Below are positions 8,312-16,624 of a DNA stretch of 50,988 bases, piece after piece (the stretch's first letter is position 1; each line of letters begins with the position of its first letter). This DNA comes from a virus. The DNA lies in IMG/VR virus record IMGVR_UViG_3300023442_000003, positions 1-50,988 of that record. One strand, written 5' to 3'. Below the pieces are notes generated by a model. The model saw only the letters and a list, made by a program, of their open reading frames with translations, ran no database searches and had not been told where the DNA came from. The position numbers and the translations under genes were made by a program.

Positions 8312-8800
8312 TTAGCTGCAGTTGACCATAACGGCCCAGACCCGCATCACAGCGGTATCGACAGAGTTGTGCCCAAGCACGATGTCGATGGTGTCAGCGG
8401 ACGCATAGTACTTGCCCACAGACCCGTAGCCCGTAACCGTATTCGGCGTGCCTTCAGCGAGGGTGAGGGTATTGGACGCCGAAGCCGCGACAGTGTTGCC
8501 GTTCACCGTGGCCAAGTAGCCGTTCGTGTCGGCACCGTCGCCAAGGTCGAAAGTGAATGTCGCACCCTCTGCCGTAGTGACGTCCACGCCGACAGCCATC
8601 ACCAGCGTGTCCGCAGGGACACGGATGATCTCCAGTACGTCGTTTGCGGCCAGCGCCGAAACCCCTGCCGTCACCCGCGCTGCTGCAATCTCGGAGAAGT
8701 CGAGATCAACCGACGCGACGACGATCTTCCCGAGGTCGGCGGCAAGGTACGCATCTGCGGTGCCCTTGTTGAAGCCATAGGAGTCAGTATAGGTAGCCAT
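8312..8800 (-). CDS. Head decoration / head-fibre protein (162 aa)
   Basis: A short beta-rich protein placed right after the coat gene. Segments such as LEIIRVPADTLVMAVGVDVTTAEG and DTIDIVLGHNSVDTAVMRVWAV form a regular strand pattern seen in capsid-associated proteins of podoviruses. The start is backed by AAGGAGGGGC just upstream of ATG. The name is based on position and fold style; no diagnostic residues are known to me. Confidence 0.6.
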   Translation of the reverse strand: MATYTDSYGFNKGTADAYLAADLGKIVVASVDLDFSEIAAARVTAGVSALAANDVLEIIRVPADTLVMAVGVDVTTAEGATFTFDLGDGADTNGYLATVNGNTVAASASNTLTLAEGTPNTVTGYGSVGKYYASADTIDIVLGHNSVDTAVMRVWAVMVNCS

Positions 8801-8812
8801 GATTGCCCCTCC

Positions 8813-9742
8813 TTATGCGAGCGTCACGACGGCTTGGGCGATAGCTTCCGGTTTCACAACCTTGTAGCCATATACCTGCAAACCGCGCAAGATGGTGCCG
8901 AACGTGGTTTCCGCGCGCAGCGTTTCAGTGTTGGTCAGCTGCGTGGCAAACGTAAGCCCCATCTTGTGACCGGCGATGACATTGTGCTCCGACCCGGACG
9001 TGAGCAGGTTGTGCGACATGTAGATCGTGAAGCGGTCGATCATGCCGAGGCGCCCATTCCGCAAGATCGACGTGCCGTCACCGGACAGCGACGCATCCTG
9101 CAAATCGGATTTCTTGATAAGTCCGGCCATCTTTGCTGGAATAACCAGGTACCTGTCCATCTCCGGTGCATTCGCCTCGTCCAGCACCGTGCCCATGTCA
9201 ACGATGAAGTCCGTAACCGACACGGTGCTCGATGCAACCCCATCCTTCGACAGAGCCACGGGCGTGCCAGTCACACCGAGGTTGAACGAAGCCGTCTTCG
9301 CACCGGCGGTAGCCCCCTTATTGAGCGACGAAATGCCGGTCAGCATGTTCGTCAAAACATCGACGTCAACCGCCACCTTCATGCGCTCGGAAGCGTCGCG
9401 GGTCCACATATTGAACATGTTGATGTCGGCCTGCACGCGGTCGATGTCGTCCTCGACAGCCGAGAAATACTTCCCCTTGTCAATGAGAAGCTGAATCTTC
9501 GGGCTGTCCGGGTGTTCAGCGGTGAGCGTCTGGCCCTTCACGTAGTCTCGGATGGTGAGAGTCGGCGTGGTACGGATATTCACCGTATCGCCGAACTTCT
9601 TGATCTCGCCCTCGTAGTCAGTATTTGAGATCGCCGTAAGCACGGAAGCGTCATAAAACTCGTTGATGAGCTTGCCGGACCACAGTTCGGGGATGAAGTT
9701 GCCGCTATAGTCGGGGCGGCCCCCAGCAACAGGATATGCCAT
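8813..9742 (-). CDS. Major capsid protein, P22/HK97-like fold (309 aa)
   Basis: The N-terminus (SGNFIPELWSGKLINEFYDASVL) and the following EIKKFGDTVNIRTTPTLTI, then LLIDKGKYFSAVEDDIDRVQ, are typical of P22 gp5-like coat proteins. The C-terminal part (NVIAGHKMGLTFATQLTNTE, GTILRGLQVYGYKVV) also matches that family. Length fits a coat without a large insertion domain. AAGGAG precedes ATG by about 7 bases, and the gene directly follows the scaffold as expected. It assembles around the scaffold in the host cytoplasm into the procapsid. Confidence 0.85.
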   Translation of the reverse strand: MAYPVAGGRPDYSGNFIPELWSGKLINEFYDASVLTAISNTDYEGEIKKFGDTVNIRTTPTLTIRDYVKGQTLTAEHPDSPKIQLLIDKGKYFSAVEDDIDRVQADINMFNMWTRDASERMKVAVDVDVLTNMLTGISSLNKGATAGAKTASFNLGVTGTPVALSKDGVASSTVSVTDFIVDMGTVLDEANAPEMDRYLVIPAKMAGLIKKSDLQDASLSGDGTSILRNGRLGMIDRFTIYMSHNLLTSGSEHNVIAGHKMGLTFATQLTNTETLRAETTFGTILRGLQVYGYKVVKPEAIAQAVVTLA

Positions 9743-9760
9743 GAGTTATCTCCTTGGCGT

Positions 9761-10768
9761 TCACTCGATGCGACCCTCCCGCTGTGCGGTAAAGATGTCG
9801 CGTTCAATCTGAGTGCGCTTGGCGTCATCCCCGGTATACACACCGCGCCGGACATCATCATAGAACTTGCTGATGTACTCACGAGTAACCACCGGCTCCT
9901 GCTTTGCTGCCTTCCCCCCGGTTGCGCGTCCGCGCCCCGGTGCGATCTGGCGTTCAAGCTCGGAGGACGCTGCCGCGCCTCGGTCGGGTTGAGCTTCGGC
10001 CTTCCCGTTCTGCTGCTTCCAGACATTGAAGATACTGGCAACGCGGTCGGCAGCAAAGCTGCGCTGTGCGTCGTCCAGATGCGTTTGCCGTTGCAGCCCC
10101 GTAATCGGGTCCGTGTCCAACAACCACGACTGGAAATCGGGGTCGTTGTTCACCTCCTGCCAGTCCGGCACGGCTGCCTGCAACTCCACCCAGAACCCCC
10201 GCTCGCTCGTCGCCGCCTGTGTTTGCGACAATTGCTGCATCTGGGGTACGACACTGGCACGCATCTGCTCGATCTGCTGTTCGAGCGCCGATACACGGGC
10301 CTGCGCCGCTGCGGTTTCCTCACGCGACACCCTGCGCATAACGTCGATGGAATCCCCGTATTCCTCCAAATCCTGCTCGGTTATGAGCTTCGAAGGCGGA
10401 GTATCCTGTTGTTTCGCCTCGGGTTCCTTGGCCATTGTCGCCATGAGCTGTTCAAGCTCCGCGACACGTGCCTTCAAATCCCGGTTCTCCGCGTTCACAC
10501 GCGGTATCTCGACGTTGTACTTTCCCTGCAACGAGCGGTACTTCTGCTCGAACAGGGCCTCGTTGTCCGTATTATCCTGCGCCTGCTCACTCGGCGCGGA
10601 ATCAGCAGTCACATCTTCTCCAGCAGGTACCGTATCCTCGTCCGAAGTCTCTGCGTCGTCAGCAACGCCGTCTGCGTCCTCGTCGCTGCCTTCTTCGGTC
10701 TTGGCCATGTCAGCGTAAAACTTGTCCACCGCCTCTGCCTGCTTGCGAATCTGTGCCGGTCTTGCCAT
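9761..10768 (-). CDS. Scaffolding protein (335 aa)
   Basis: The N-terminal third is extremely acidic (Glu/Asp-rich to about residue 75). It is followed by a coiled-coil stretch (EIPRVNAENRDLKARVAELE), a Gln-rich helix around 150-190, a tryptophan-containing segment (VPDWQEVNNDPDFQSWLLDT) and a basic C-terminal end, the usual scaffold layout in which the basic end binds coat protein. ATG at 10768 is preferred over an upstream TTG because GGAGCG sits 9 bases upstream. It precedes the coat gene directly. Confidence 0.75.
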   Translation of the reverse strand: MARPAQIRKQAEAVDKFYADMAKTEEGSDEDADGVADDAETSDEDTVPAGEDVTADSAPSEQAQDNTDNEALFEQKYRSLQGKYNVEIPRVNAENRDLKARVAELEQLMATMAKEPEAKQQDTPPSKLITEQDLEEYGDSIDVMRRVSREETAAAQARVSALEQQIEQMRASVVPQMQQLSQTQAATSERGFWVELQAAVPDWQEVNNDPDFQSWLLDTDPITGLQRQTHLDDAQRSFAADRVASIFNVWKQQNGKAEAQPDRGAAASSELERQIAPGRGRATGGKAAKQEPVVTREYISKFYDDVRRGVYTGDDAKRTQIERDIFTAQREGRIE

Positions 10769-10797
10769 CTTCAACGCTCCATCTCGGTATGCGTATC

Positions 10798-11031
10798 TCA
10801 GGAGCCGCCCGTATTCCGAGTACTGACCCCCATATCAGGGGCTTTGTCGAGTACGTCGCAGATTTCCCGCAACACCTGACATCGCCCCTGTGCCTGCTGT
10901 ATGTTATGCACGACAAGCGGCAGTTGTGCAAGCTCCGCGTTGCACCACGTCTGCACCCACTGCACAAAATGTTGGTGCCGCGCAACAATCCCCACCATAT
11001 CTTGGACCGCTTTCTGGTCTGGCCGCTTCAT
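10798..11031 (-). CDS. Small hypothetical protein (77 aa)
   Basis: The ATG shares bases with the TAA of the preceding gene (TAATG), so translation is coupled. The product is mainly helical (VQDMVGIVARHQHFVQWVQTW), with three Cys and several His, and ends in a polar tail. I recognise no family. It belongs to the portal-scaffold interval, where podoviruses often carry small assembly factors. Confidence 0.5.
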   Translation of the reverse strand: MKRPDQKAVQDMVGIVARHQHFVQWVQTWCNAELAQLPLVVHNIQQAQGRCQVLREICDVLDKAPDMGVSTRNTGGS

Positions 11032-11288
11032 TACCCCATACCCCGAACCACGTCTTCGAGTTCGGCTATGGCGGTGTGCGCCGCTCCCAGCATCGTGTAC
11101 CCCCCAACCATCCCGTCAAGGCCCCGCATGGCACAACCGTCAAACATGCTGGCTACAACCACCACCCCGCCGATTTCCCCGGACTCCGCCGTCTCCAGCC
11201 ATCTCCGTAGAGCCTCAACACAATCCGGCACCACAATGCGCTCGCCCGTAGGCATACCCTCCTGTAGCGGAAGTACCTCGGCCATCAT
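11031..11288 (-). CDS. Small hypothetical protein (85 aa)
   Basis: Two tandem ATGs (11288 and 11285) follow a GGGAGGGGCAGG ribosome site that lies inside the portal 3' end, and the portal TGA overlaps both. The protein has an acidic helix (DCVEALRRWLETAESGE), a hydrophobic beta-like stretch (IGGVVVVASMFD) and a short helical end. The family is unknown. It is tightly coupled to the portal and to the next gene, which suggests a structural or assembly role. Confidence 0.5.
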   Translation of the reverse strand: MMAEVLPLQEGMPTGERIVVPDCVEALRRWLETAESGEIGGVVVVASMFDGCAMRGLDGMVGGYTMLGAAHTAIAELEDVVRGMG

Positions 11289-13339
11289 CCTGCCCCTCCC
11301 GTGGCTCTGTTCATCACTGTATTTGCCGCCTGCCCGCCACGCGGATCGCCACCGGGCAACAACGCCTGCCCCTGTTGGGGCTGCGCTTGCGCCTGCTGCA
11401 CCTGCGGCTGACCCTTCTGCTGCGCCATTTTCTCCCGTGAGGGCACGATGTCATCGACCGGCATCTGCAACCCCTTGGCGACTTCCCGCAGCAGCGCCGC
11501 GCGCCCGTCCTTGCCGACGATCTCCATATCGACCGGATTGGCCGTGGCGTTCAGGAACTCGACCCGACGCACGTCAACCGTTTCCTTGACCGCGAGGCTG
11601 ACCGCGCCGCGCGGAACAACCTGTGCATCCCCCTTGATGGTGTTGTCCGTCGAGTAGCGCATGTTGTACACGAATTGCCGCTGCACGATTGGCTGCACGA
11701 TGTCATTGTCGATGTGCATGACGATCTGCCGAATGCCTTTCCCGGCAGACCCCATGAGCATGGACAACCCGGACGCAGTACGCCCGGCCCCCTGCACGTT
11801 AAGGTCGCCGTAGATGTACGCCGGAATCCCGCTGTGGTCGTCCGCCAGCCGGGAAAATCTATCGTATACTTCCATCAGTTCCCGCGCCCGCGACTCCGGC
11901 TGCGTAAACCGTATGGCCGGCGCACTTGACCCGAGCGGGTCGTTCATCGTCTGCCATATTTTCCATGGGTGCATCTGCGTGATGTCCTCATCCGCCGGTA
12001 TGCGATCCAGATTGACCTCGACCTGCGGCCCCGATGCCACGCCCATATTGTTGACCAGCCCGCGCGCGGCAGCGTTGCATATGCCCTGCAAGTCTGCGAC
12101 GATTTCCGGGATGCCGCGCCCCCAGAACGCCCCCGGCAGCTTGATGAAGCTGGTCTTGGCGTAGGGCTTCTCCCCGAGGGGGTCGTAGTTCAACGTCGCC
12201 TTGATGACGTAATCGCCGACCACCCACGCATTTGCATCGTACTCGCGGTCCTCGTCCGGCACCTCGGCGTCGCTCAGCCCCCACTCGCGCAACATGCGCC
12301 CGCTGATCTTCCCCCAGAACTCCAGCGCATCGTAGGTATCCGTCGGCGTGTCGTCAGCATGATGCCGCCGTTCCTCGTCCGCCTGCTCCGTCGCCAGCGG
12401 GCGCTGCACCCACGACGCCCCGTTGCCCACTTCCAGCAGCCTGCGCACGGCCTCGGCGTCATACCCCGGCACACCGACAAGCTCCGCCAAGTCCGACCGG
12501 CTCAGGCGGTGCACCTCGAACAGGTACCCATCGCGCAGGCGCGAAATCCCCGGCTCGGGGTAGATATTGAACGGGTCCACCCGCTCAAACTCCGGCCCCA
12601 GCCGCTCAACCATCCTGACCGTGGTGCTGCCATCCGCCGCCGTGGTGTACCCGAGCGTGCGCTGACGGCGCACGACCGGCCCCTTGAGAAACGCTGCCGG
12701 GTACGTCACCACGTCAGTCAGGAACTCATTGAACGCCGCCGGCCACCCGCCCTGCTGAAATTGATCCTCGATCAGCGTTTTCATGCGGTCGGCCCGCGCC
12801 TGCGCTTCCTGCATGATGGCAAGCTTCCGCTCCTGCAACGCCAGCGTCCGTATTTCCCGCATGTCGTCCGGCGACGGTGCCGTCCCCAGCGCCTGCACCT
12901 GTGCCACCACGCGGCGAGCAATGCCCGCCGCCACGCTTTCCTCTTCCCCGGGAGGCAGGGCGGGAAGCGGCGTGGGGGAGAGCGCCCACGGTGGTGACCC
13001 GTCATCGAGCAGAATATCCCGCAACCAGCTCTCCGCAGCACGGCACTTGACCTCGGTAATCATCATGTAGACTTCGGACCCGCCCTGCTTGCGTATCTCG
13101 GCCAGCTTGCCCGGCTCATACTCCCCCGTGCGCTGGCGCAGAGAGCGCAGCATGGCGTCCTCTATCGGCTGCTTCGCTTTCTTGGCGGCGTCCCATGCGC
13201 GACGCAGGTACGCCGAAAGCCCGGTTATGAGCGGGTCGTTCTGCCGCTGCTCCAGCAGGGCAGCGCGGCGCGCCGCCTCCGAGTCCATTCTGTCCAGTGT
13301 GGCGTTATCGACAACGCGTAACAGGGAAAGTCCAGCCAT
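11285..13339 (-). CDS. Portal protein, podovirus type (684 aa)
   Basis: The length is typical of short-tailed phage portals. The N-terminus is helical with a conserved-looking YMMITEVKCRAAESWLRDIL segment. The central stem and wing regions include GPEFERVDPFNIYPEPG and the clip-like stretch LNYDPLGEKPYAKTSFIKLP, then a long helical crown and a Gln-rich disordered tail (from about residue 645). It forms the dodecameric DNA entry ring at one capsid vertex and docks the terminase. AGGAGG precedes ATG by 6 bases. It follows the large terminase by about 40 bases. Confidence 0.85.
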   Translation of the reverse strand: MAGLSLLRVVDNATLDRMDSEAARRAALLEQRQNDPLITGLSAYLRRAWDAAKKAKQPIEDAMLRSLRQRTGEYEPGKLAEIRKQGGSEVYMMITEVKCRAAESWLRDILLDDGSPPWALSPTPLPALPPGEEESVAAGIARRVVAQVQALGTAPSPDDMREIRTLALQERKLAIMQEAQARADRMKTLIEDQFQQGGWPAAFNEFLTDVVTYPAAFLKGPVVRRQRTLGYTTAADGSTTVRMVERLGPEFERVDPFNIYPEPGISRLRDGYLFEVHRLSRSDLAELVGVPGYDAEAVRRLLEVGNGASWVQRPLATEQADEERRHHADDTPTDTYDALEFWGKISGRMLREWGLSDAEVPDEDREYDANAWVVGDYVIKATLNYDPLGEKPYAKTSFIKLPGAFWGRGIPEIVADLQGICNAAARGLVNNMGVASGPQVEVNLDRIPADEDITQMHPWKIWQTMNDPLGSSAPAIRFTQPESRARELMEVYDRFSRLADDHSGIPAYIYGDLNVQGAGRTASGLSMLMGSAGKGIRQIVMHIDNDIVQPIVQRQFVYNMRYSTDNTIKGDAQVVPRGAVSLAVKETVDVRRVEFLNATANPVDMEIVGKDGRAALLREVAKGLQMPVDDIVPSREKMAQQKGQPQVQQAQAQPQQGQALLPGGDPRGGQAANTVMNRATGGAG

Positions 13340-13380
13340 GCCCGCCTCCTACTTGCCCCTGCGTAGCACAGCAGAGCGCA

Positions 13381-14784
13381 TCAAGTCCACCCGGCGGAAG
13401 CCACGGCCACCACCTCCCGCCTCTGCACCCCGACGAACCCCCCGCCCCCGGCGCTGCCGATATGCAGCGCTGCGTATTGCAGGGCCTCGGCGATATGCGA
13501 ATGCTTCCCGGCCCTGCCCGTCTTGTCGATCTTGCCATTGTTGTCGAAGCGGTACCCGCCCATCATGGCCGCCTTGAGCCGCGTACAGCGGGGGTCCACG
13601 AGGAACGCGCTGTCACCATCCACCTGCCGCATGAGCAGGTCGTCCACCGAATTGAGCCGGGCACTTATGCGGTTGGTACGCGCGGGAATGACCTTGAGAC
13701 CCTCGGCCCGGATGATGTCCACCGCGCTGCGCTCATCCGTCTGCGCCCGCTGCACCCCGGCAGGGTCCACCACCACGAGCACCTGCGCGCCGGAGAAACG
13801 CTCAAGCAGCAGGGGTTTGAGCATCGTGCGCACGAACCGTTGCACCCCCATGTCGAAGCTCACCAGCTCGTCGAACAGCAGCATCCGCCCACGGGGGTCT
13901 TGCTGCGCCAGCACGGCAGCCGGCGTAAGCCCGAGGTCCATGCCCACGACGAGCGGGCGAAAGCCGTTCAATATGGGCCGGAGCGGGGACTTGGCCATGT
14001 GGTAGTCCGGGCGAAAGTACTTGTAGACCGGCATCCCGGCGGAACTCAGCCCGTACTCCCCGTCTATGTACACCCGGATGTACTCTTCGCTGCGCCCCTG
14101 CGTCGTGTAATAATCCTCGGGCAGGTTCTCCAGATTCTCCGCGTCGGGGCCGCGCCCCGAGGGCTGCTTGAATACATCCCACCCGTTGTCGTTGGCGCTG
14201 ACGCCATCCGTCGGGTCCAGATGCTCCATCTGGTAATACCACCACGTATCCATGGTCGGCGGGTTGGTATCCCCCCACATCCCGTACCACGTCGGGCCAC
14301 CATCCTTGGCCGACGGGAACCGCCCGATGCGCTTGGACATGGCGTCGATGATGTCCGGGTGGATGTCCCGGCATTCGTTGAACCACGCGAATGTCAGTTC
14401 CAGCGAGTTGAGGTTCGCCACGTCGTCGGCGTCGTCCAGCGCCCGGAACATGACCTCGCACTCCACGTCGCCGACAGCGAAGAAATACGTCTTGGTCGTG
14501 CGCATATACCGCCCGCACACCCCCGGCGGGAACCAGTCCAGAAAGGTCTTGATGGTCGTATCCTGCAACTGCCGGGCGGTCTCCCGCACCACGGCGGCGC
14601 GTGTACGTCGCTTGCCCGTATTCGCATCCGGCGCCTGCTCGGCAGCGCGTTTTATCACTTCAAAACAAGAGGTTACGGATTTCCCGGAGCCAACCGGGCC
14701 GGCCAGCACACGCATACGCGCATTTGACAACATGAACTTCTTGCATGTCGGTGCCGGTTCGAAGTCTATCTGGAGGTCAGCCAT
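13381..14784 (-). CDS. terL: Terminase large subunit (467 aa)
   Basis: This is the packaging motor: an N-terminal ATPase with Walker A GPVGSGKS (residues 29-36), a Walker-B-like region with a catalytic acid (TFAWFNE, about residue 135), and a C-terminal RNase H-like nuclease with VGMDLGLTPA (Asp near 283), VVVDPAG and a final HSHIAEALQY segment. Length is normal for podovirus terminases. ATG at 14784 is chosen over a TTG one codon upstream. It overlaps the end of the small terminase gene by 8 bases, so both subunits are translated together. Confidence 0.9.
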   Translation of the reverse strand: MADLQIDFEPAPTCKKFMLSNARMRVLAGPVGSGKSVTSCFEVIKRAAEQAPDANTGKRRTRAAVVRETARQLQDTTIKTFLDWFPPGVCGRYMRTTKTYFFAVGDVECEVMFRALDDADDVANLNSLELTFAWFNECRDIHPDIIDAMSKRIGRFPSAKDGGPTWYGMWGDTNPPTMDTWWYYQMEHLDPTDGVSANDNGWDVFKQPSGRGPDAENLENLPEDYYTTQGRSEEYIRVYIDGEYGLSSAGMPVYKYFRPDYHMAKSPLRPILNGFRPLVVGMDLGLTPAAVLAQQDPRGRMLLFDELVSFDMGVQRFVRTMLKPLLLERFSGAQVLVVVDPAGVQRAQTDERSAVDIIRAEGLKVIPARTNRISARLNSVDDLLMRQVDGDSAFLVDPRCTRLKAAMMGGYRFDNNGKIDKTGRAGKHSHIAEALQYAALHIGSAGGGGFVGVQRREVVAVASAGWT

Positions 14785-15235
14785 CAATCACCACCGGCTG
14801 CCGTGGCGCGGGATCGGATGCCCCGCCCAGCACTATGTTGATGCGCACCCCGGCGCCGCCGCCGCCATCCGTCCCGTCAGGTATGTCCTGCAAGCCCGCC
14901 CAGCGCACGGTGGATTTTATCAGGTCGGCCCGTACCGCCGGCGATACATCCGCGTCGTGGATCATCAGCCACGAGGTCGACAGCAGCTCTTCCGCCTGTG
15001 CCCGCGCCTTTACCCGGAAAGTAAGCCCCCGCTCCCGGACATCCACGCGGTAATCCGCCACCCGCCGAAGAAATACGCGATCCTGCTTGAACAGCGTCAG
15101 CGCGTCGTCGGAAATCCCGTACCGCTCGCGCAACTCGGCCATCGTCTCGCCGCTGCCCTCCAACGCGAGCGCCACGTCAAAAGCCAGCCGGTCGGACCAC
15201 TTCGTCGTACTCGGGGGTGCCACCATTCCCAACAT
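14777..15235 (-). CDS. terS: Terminase small subunit (152 aa)
   Basis: The protein has an N-terminal helix-turn-helix-like segment (MAELRERYGISDDALTLF, residues ~30-48) that would bind packaging-site DNA, a helical oligomerisation region (AEELLSTSWLMIHDADVSPA) and a Gly-rich C-terminal tail. It lies just upstream of the large subunit, as is normal. The frame is open much further upstream (to 15430), but that extension is translated repeat DNA (Pro/Tyr/Val repeats) and is unlikely to be coding. ATG at 15235 or the one 9 bases downstream are the best starts; neither has a strong ribosome site. Confidence 0.75.
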   Translation of the reverse strand: MLGMVAPPSTTKWSDRLAFDVALALEGSGETMAELRERYGISDDALTLFKQDRVFLRRVADYRVDVRERGLTFRVKARAQAEELLSTSWLMIHDADVSPAVRADLIKSTVRWAGLQDIPDGTDGGGGAGVRINIVLGGASDPAPRQPVVIDG

Positions 15236-15290
15236 GGCCGGAAGGTAGCCGCTGGCGCCGTTTTCGTCAAGGCGCGGGCAGGGGCCAGGG

Positions 15291-15450
15291 GTATACACGC
15301 TTGGTTTTGGGGGCTGCGGGTATACACTCTTGGCTTTGGGGGCTGCGGGTATACACTCTTGGTTTTGGGGGCTGTGGACTGCGGGCTGTGGGCCGTGGAC
15401 TGGGGGCTGTGGGTATACAGTACTATACACTCTTGGTTTTGGGGGCCGTG
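15291..15450 (+). repeat. G-rich GTATACAC direct repeats upstream of the terminase operon
   Basis: Copies of a unit reading GTATACACTCTTGGTTTTGG followed by GGGCTGYGG begin at 15291, 15320 and 15349, giving a period of 29 bases. A fourth, interrupted copy is at 15422-15450, and between them lies a GGGCTGTGGGCCGTGGACTG-type G-rich stretch. The unit carries the TATACAC motif that is also abundant in the 16.6-17.6 kb control region. The block lies between the divergent terminase and early operons, so it probably holds promoter or operator sites for the leftward late operon. Confidence 0.75.
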
Positions 15451-15530
15451 GACTGAGATGTTTAGGACAAATAGGGGGGGCTTCGCCCCACGCCAGTCCA
15501 TGTGCCCCCCTCCGAGGTACGCCACGGCTG

Positions 15531-15590
15531 CGCTAGGCGCATATCGAGCGCGCTAGGCGCATATCGAGCGCGCTAGGCGCATATCGAGCG
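15531..15590 (+). repeat. Three exact 20-bp tandem repeats
   Basis: The unit CGCTAGGCGCATATCGAGCG occurs three times head to tail without change (15531, 15551, 15571), followed by a partial CGCT. Each unit has a CGC-ATAT-CGAGCG near-palindromic centre. Identical iterons in the divergent intergenic region suggest binding sites for a phage or host regulator, or a packaging or replication signal recognised by the terminase region. Confidence 0.85.
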
Positions 15591-15766
15591 CGCTGAAAAA
15601 CCTAATGTTTTCAGCTGGTTAGACTTCCGCAGTCTGTTGTGGGATAGATGATTTGTCCGAAACGACACGCTCTTTGAAAACTGAATACAGTCTGCCCTAG
15701 CGGGAAACCGCGATAATGGCTCCACCTGAAACGCGGCAATCATGCCGCAAACACTGGAGAGAAACT
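15591..15766 (+). promoter_or_regulatory. Leader upstream of the first rightward gene
   Basis: About 175 bases without a gene separate the tandem repeats from the first rightward start. I see a perfect six-base hairpin GCGGCA-ATCA-TGCCGC at 15733-15748, followed by the GGAGAG ribosome site. A TTGAAA box is present in CTCTTTGAAAACTGAATAC (about 15670), but no convincing -10 sits at the right distance. A promoter for the early operon is expected here; its exact position is not resolved. Confidence 0.35.
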
Positions 15767-16192
15767 ATGACTGAACGCACGTATCGCCCATATGGGTCTG
15801 ACTGGGATACCAATGTCTCCATTCAGGAAGTGACCATCGGCTCTGGGGTCTTTGGGTTTGTGCCCAATGAGGACGGCGCCTACAGCGCCGACGACGTGGA
15901 AAGCATCCTCAAAGCGTTCCTCGACGCCAAGGTGAAAGTGTCCTTCTGGGCCATCTGGGCTGGTAAGGGTCTGCCGAAAATCGAGCCGGTGAACCCCGAT
16001 GAACGCCCGAAATCTCGATTCTACATCGAAACCAAGACGCTCAAATCCCTCATCAAGGCGGCCAAGACTGTTCGCCTCGTGGCGGGTAAAGGCCCGCGCA
16101 CGGCGGTCCCGAGGCTGCTGTTCGAGGTGCAGGAGTACACCGGGCGGCGCAGCGCCGGCAAGACCGAGCGTGCCAAGCCCCGGCAGCTCTGA
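15767..16192 (+). CDS. Hypothetical early protein (141 aa)
   Basis: ATG at 15767 follows GGAGAGAAACT, a good ribosome site; an upstream ATG at 15716 lacks one. The protein has an alternating strand pattern (NVSIQEVTIGSGVFGFVPNE), an acidic helix (SADDVESILKAFLDAKVKV), the stretch SFWAIWAGKG and a basic C-terminus (from about residue 95 to the end). No family is recognised. It is the first gene of the rightward strand, where host-takeover genes are common. A strong hairpin follows its stop codon. Confidence 0.65.
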   Translation: MTERTYRPYGSDWDTNVSIQEVTIGSGVFGFVPNEDGAYSADDVESILKAFLDAKVKVSFWAIWAGKGLPKIEPVNPDERPKSRFYIETKTLKSLIKAAKTVRLVAGKGPRTAVPRLLFEVQEYTGRRSAGKTERAKPRQL

Positions 16193-16198
16193 CAACAA

Positions 16199-16222
16199 GG
16201 AAGGCGGCGCGAGCCGCCTTCC
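16199..16222 (+). terminator. Perfect 10-bp hairpin with GCGA loop
   Basis: GGAAGGCGGC pairs fully with GCCGCCTTCC around a GCGA (GNRA-type) loop. It begins six bases after the stop of the upstream gene and ends 21 bases before the next start. A C-rich tract follows in place of a T-run, so it is more likely an RNA stability or processing element, or a weak attenuator, than a classic terminator. Confidence 0.5.
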
Positions 16223-16243
16223 CCCAAACCAAGGAGAAACGAC

Positions 16244-16405
16244 ATGCCTGACTACAACCGCCAGATCATCGAGATCATGCGCGCGCTCGTGATGCGCGCC
16301 GCCCGCAATGAACGCATCAGCGAAGATGCACGGGCGCTGGTGCTGGCACACCGCCTCGGATGCAAGGCGCTGGTTGCCGAGATGTACCAGAACATCGCTG
16401 CATAG
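16244..16405 (+). CDS. Small helical protein (53 aa)
   Basis: ATG at 16244 is preceded by AAGGAGAAACGAC, a strong ribosome site. The product (beginning MPDYNRQIIEIMRALVMRAA) is almost entirely helical with alternating basic and hydrophobic residues and ends QNIAA before TAG. It resembles no family I can name. It shares the transcript of the preceding gene and is followed by a terminator-like hairpin, so the two form a short early unit. Confidence 0.6.
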   Translation: MPDYNRQIIEIMRALVMRAARNERISEDARALVLAHRLGCKALVAEMYQNIAA

Positions 16406-16413
16406 ACCCTTCG

Positions 16414-16441
16414 AAGCCCCGCCAGACCATCGGCGGGGCTT
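16414..16441 (+). terminator. Terminator-like hairpin after the first early unit
   Basis: AAGCCCCGCC and GGCGGGGCTT form a 10-bp stem around AGACCATC, followed by TCTGTG. The stem is strong but the U-tract is short. It starts nine bases after the stop of the 53-residue gene and would separate the first early unit from the control region that follows. Confidence 0.65.
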
Positions 16442-16624
16442 CTGTGCTGCCTGCTGATGCCCACCTCAACCCCCTCGGCTAGGGTACCACCCGCCAGCGC
16501 ATGACGGCGCTCAGTCGGGCGCTCAGAGCCTCTCGGCCATGGCCTCGCCATACGTCGGGGGCATGAAGCCCACCTACGTAGCGCCGAGGATACCCCGTTC
16601 ATACCCCGACACCGTGGGGAGGCC
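16442..16624. other. Non-coding GC-rich spacer
   Basis: No credible gene with a ribosome site is visible. The only structure I see is a C4/G4 inverted repeat at about 16596-16613 (CCCCGACACCGTGGGG) close to the border with the AT-rich region. It could code for a short RNA, but nothing in the sequence proves it. Confidence 0.35.

Noticed and set aside
15236-15430. N-terminal extension of the small terminase
   Set aside because: The added residues are a translation of the 29-bp DNA repeats and there is no sign of protein-level conservation; shorter starts fit the family better.
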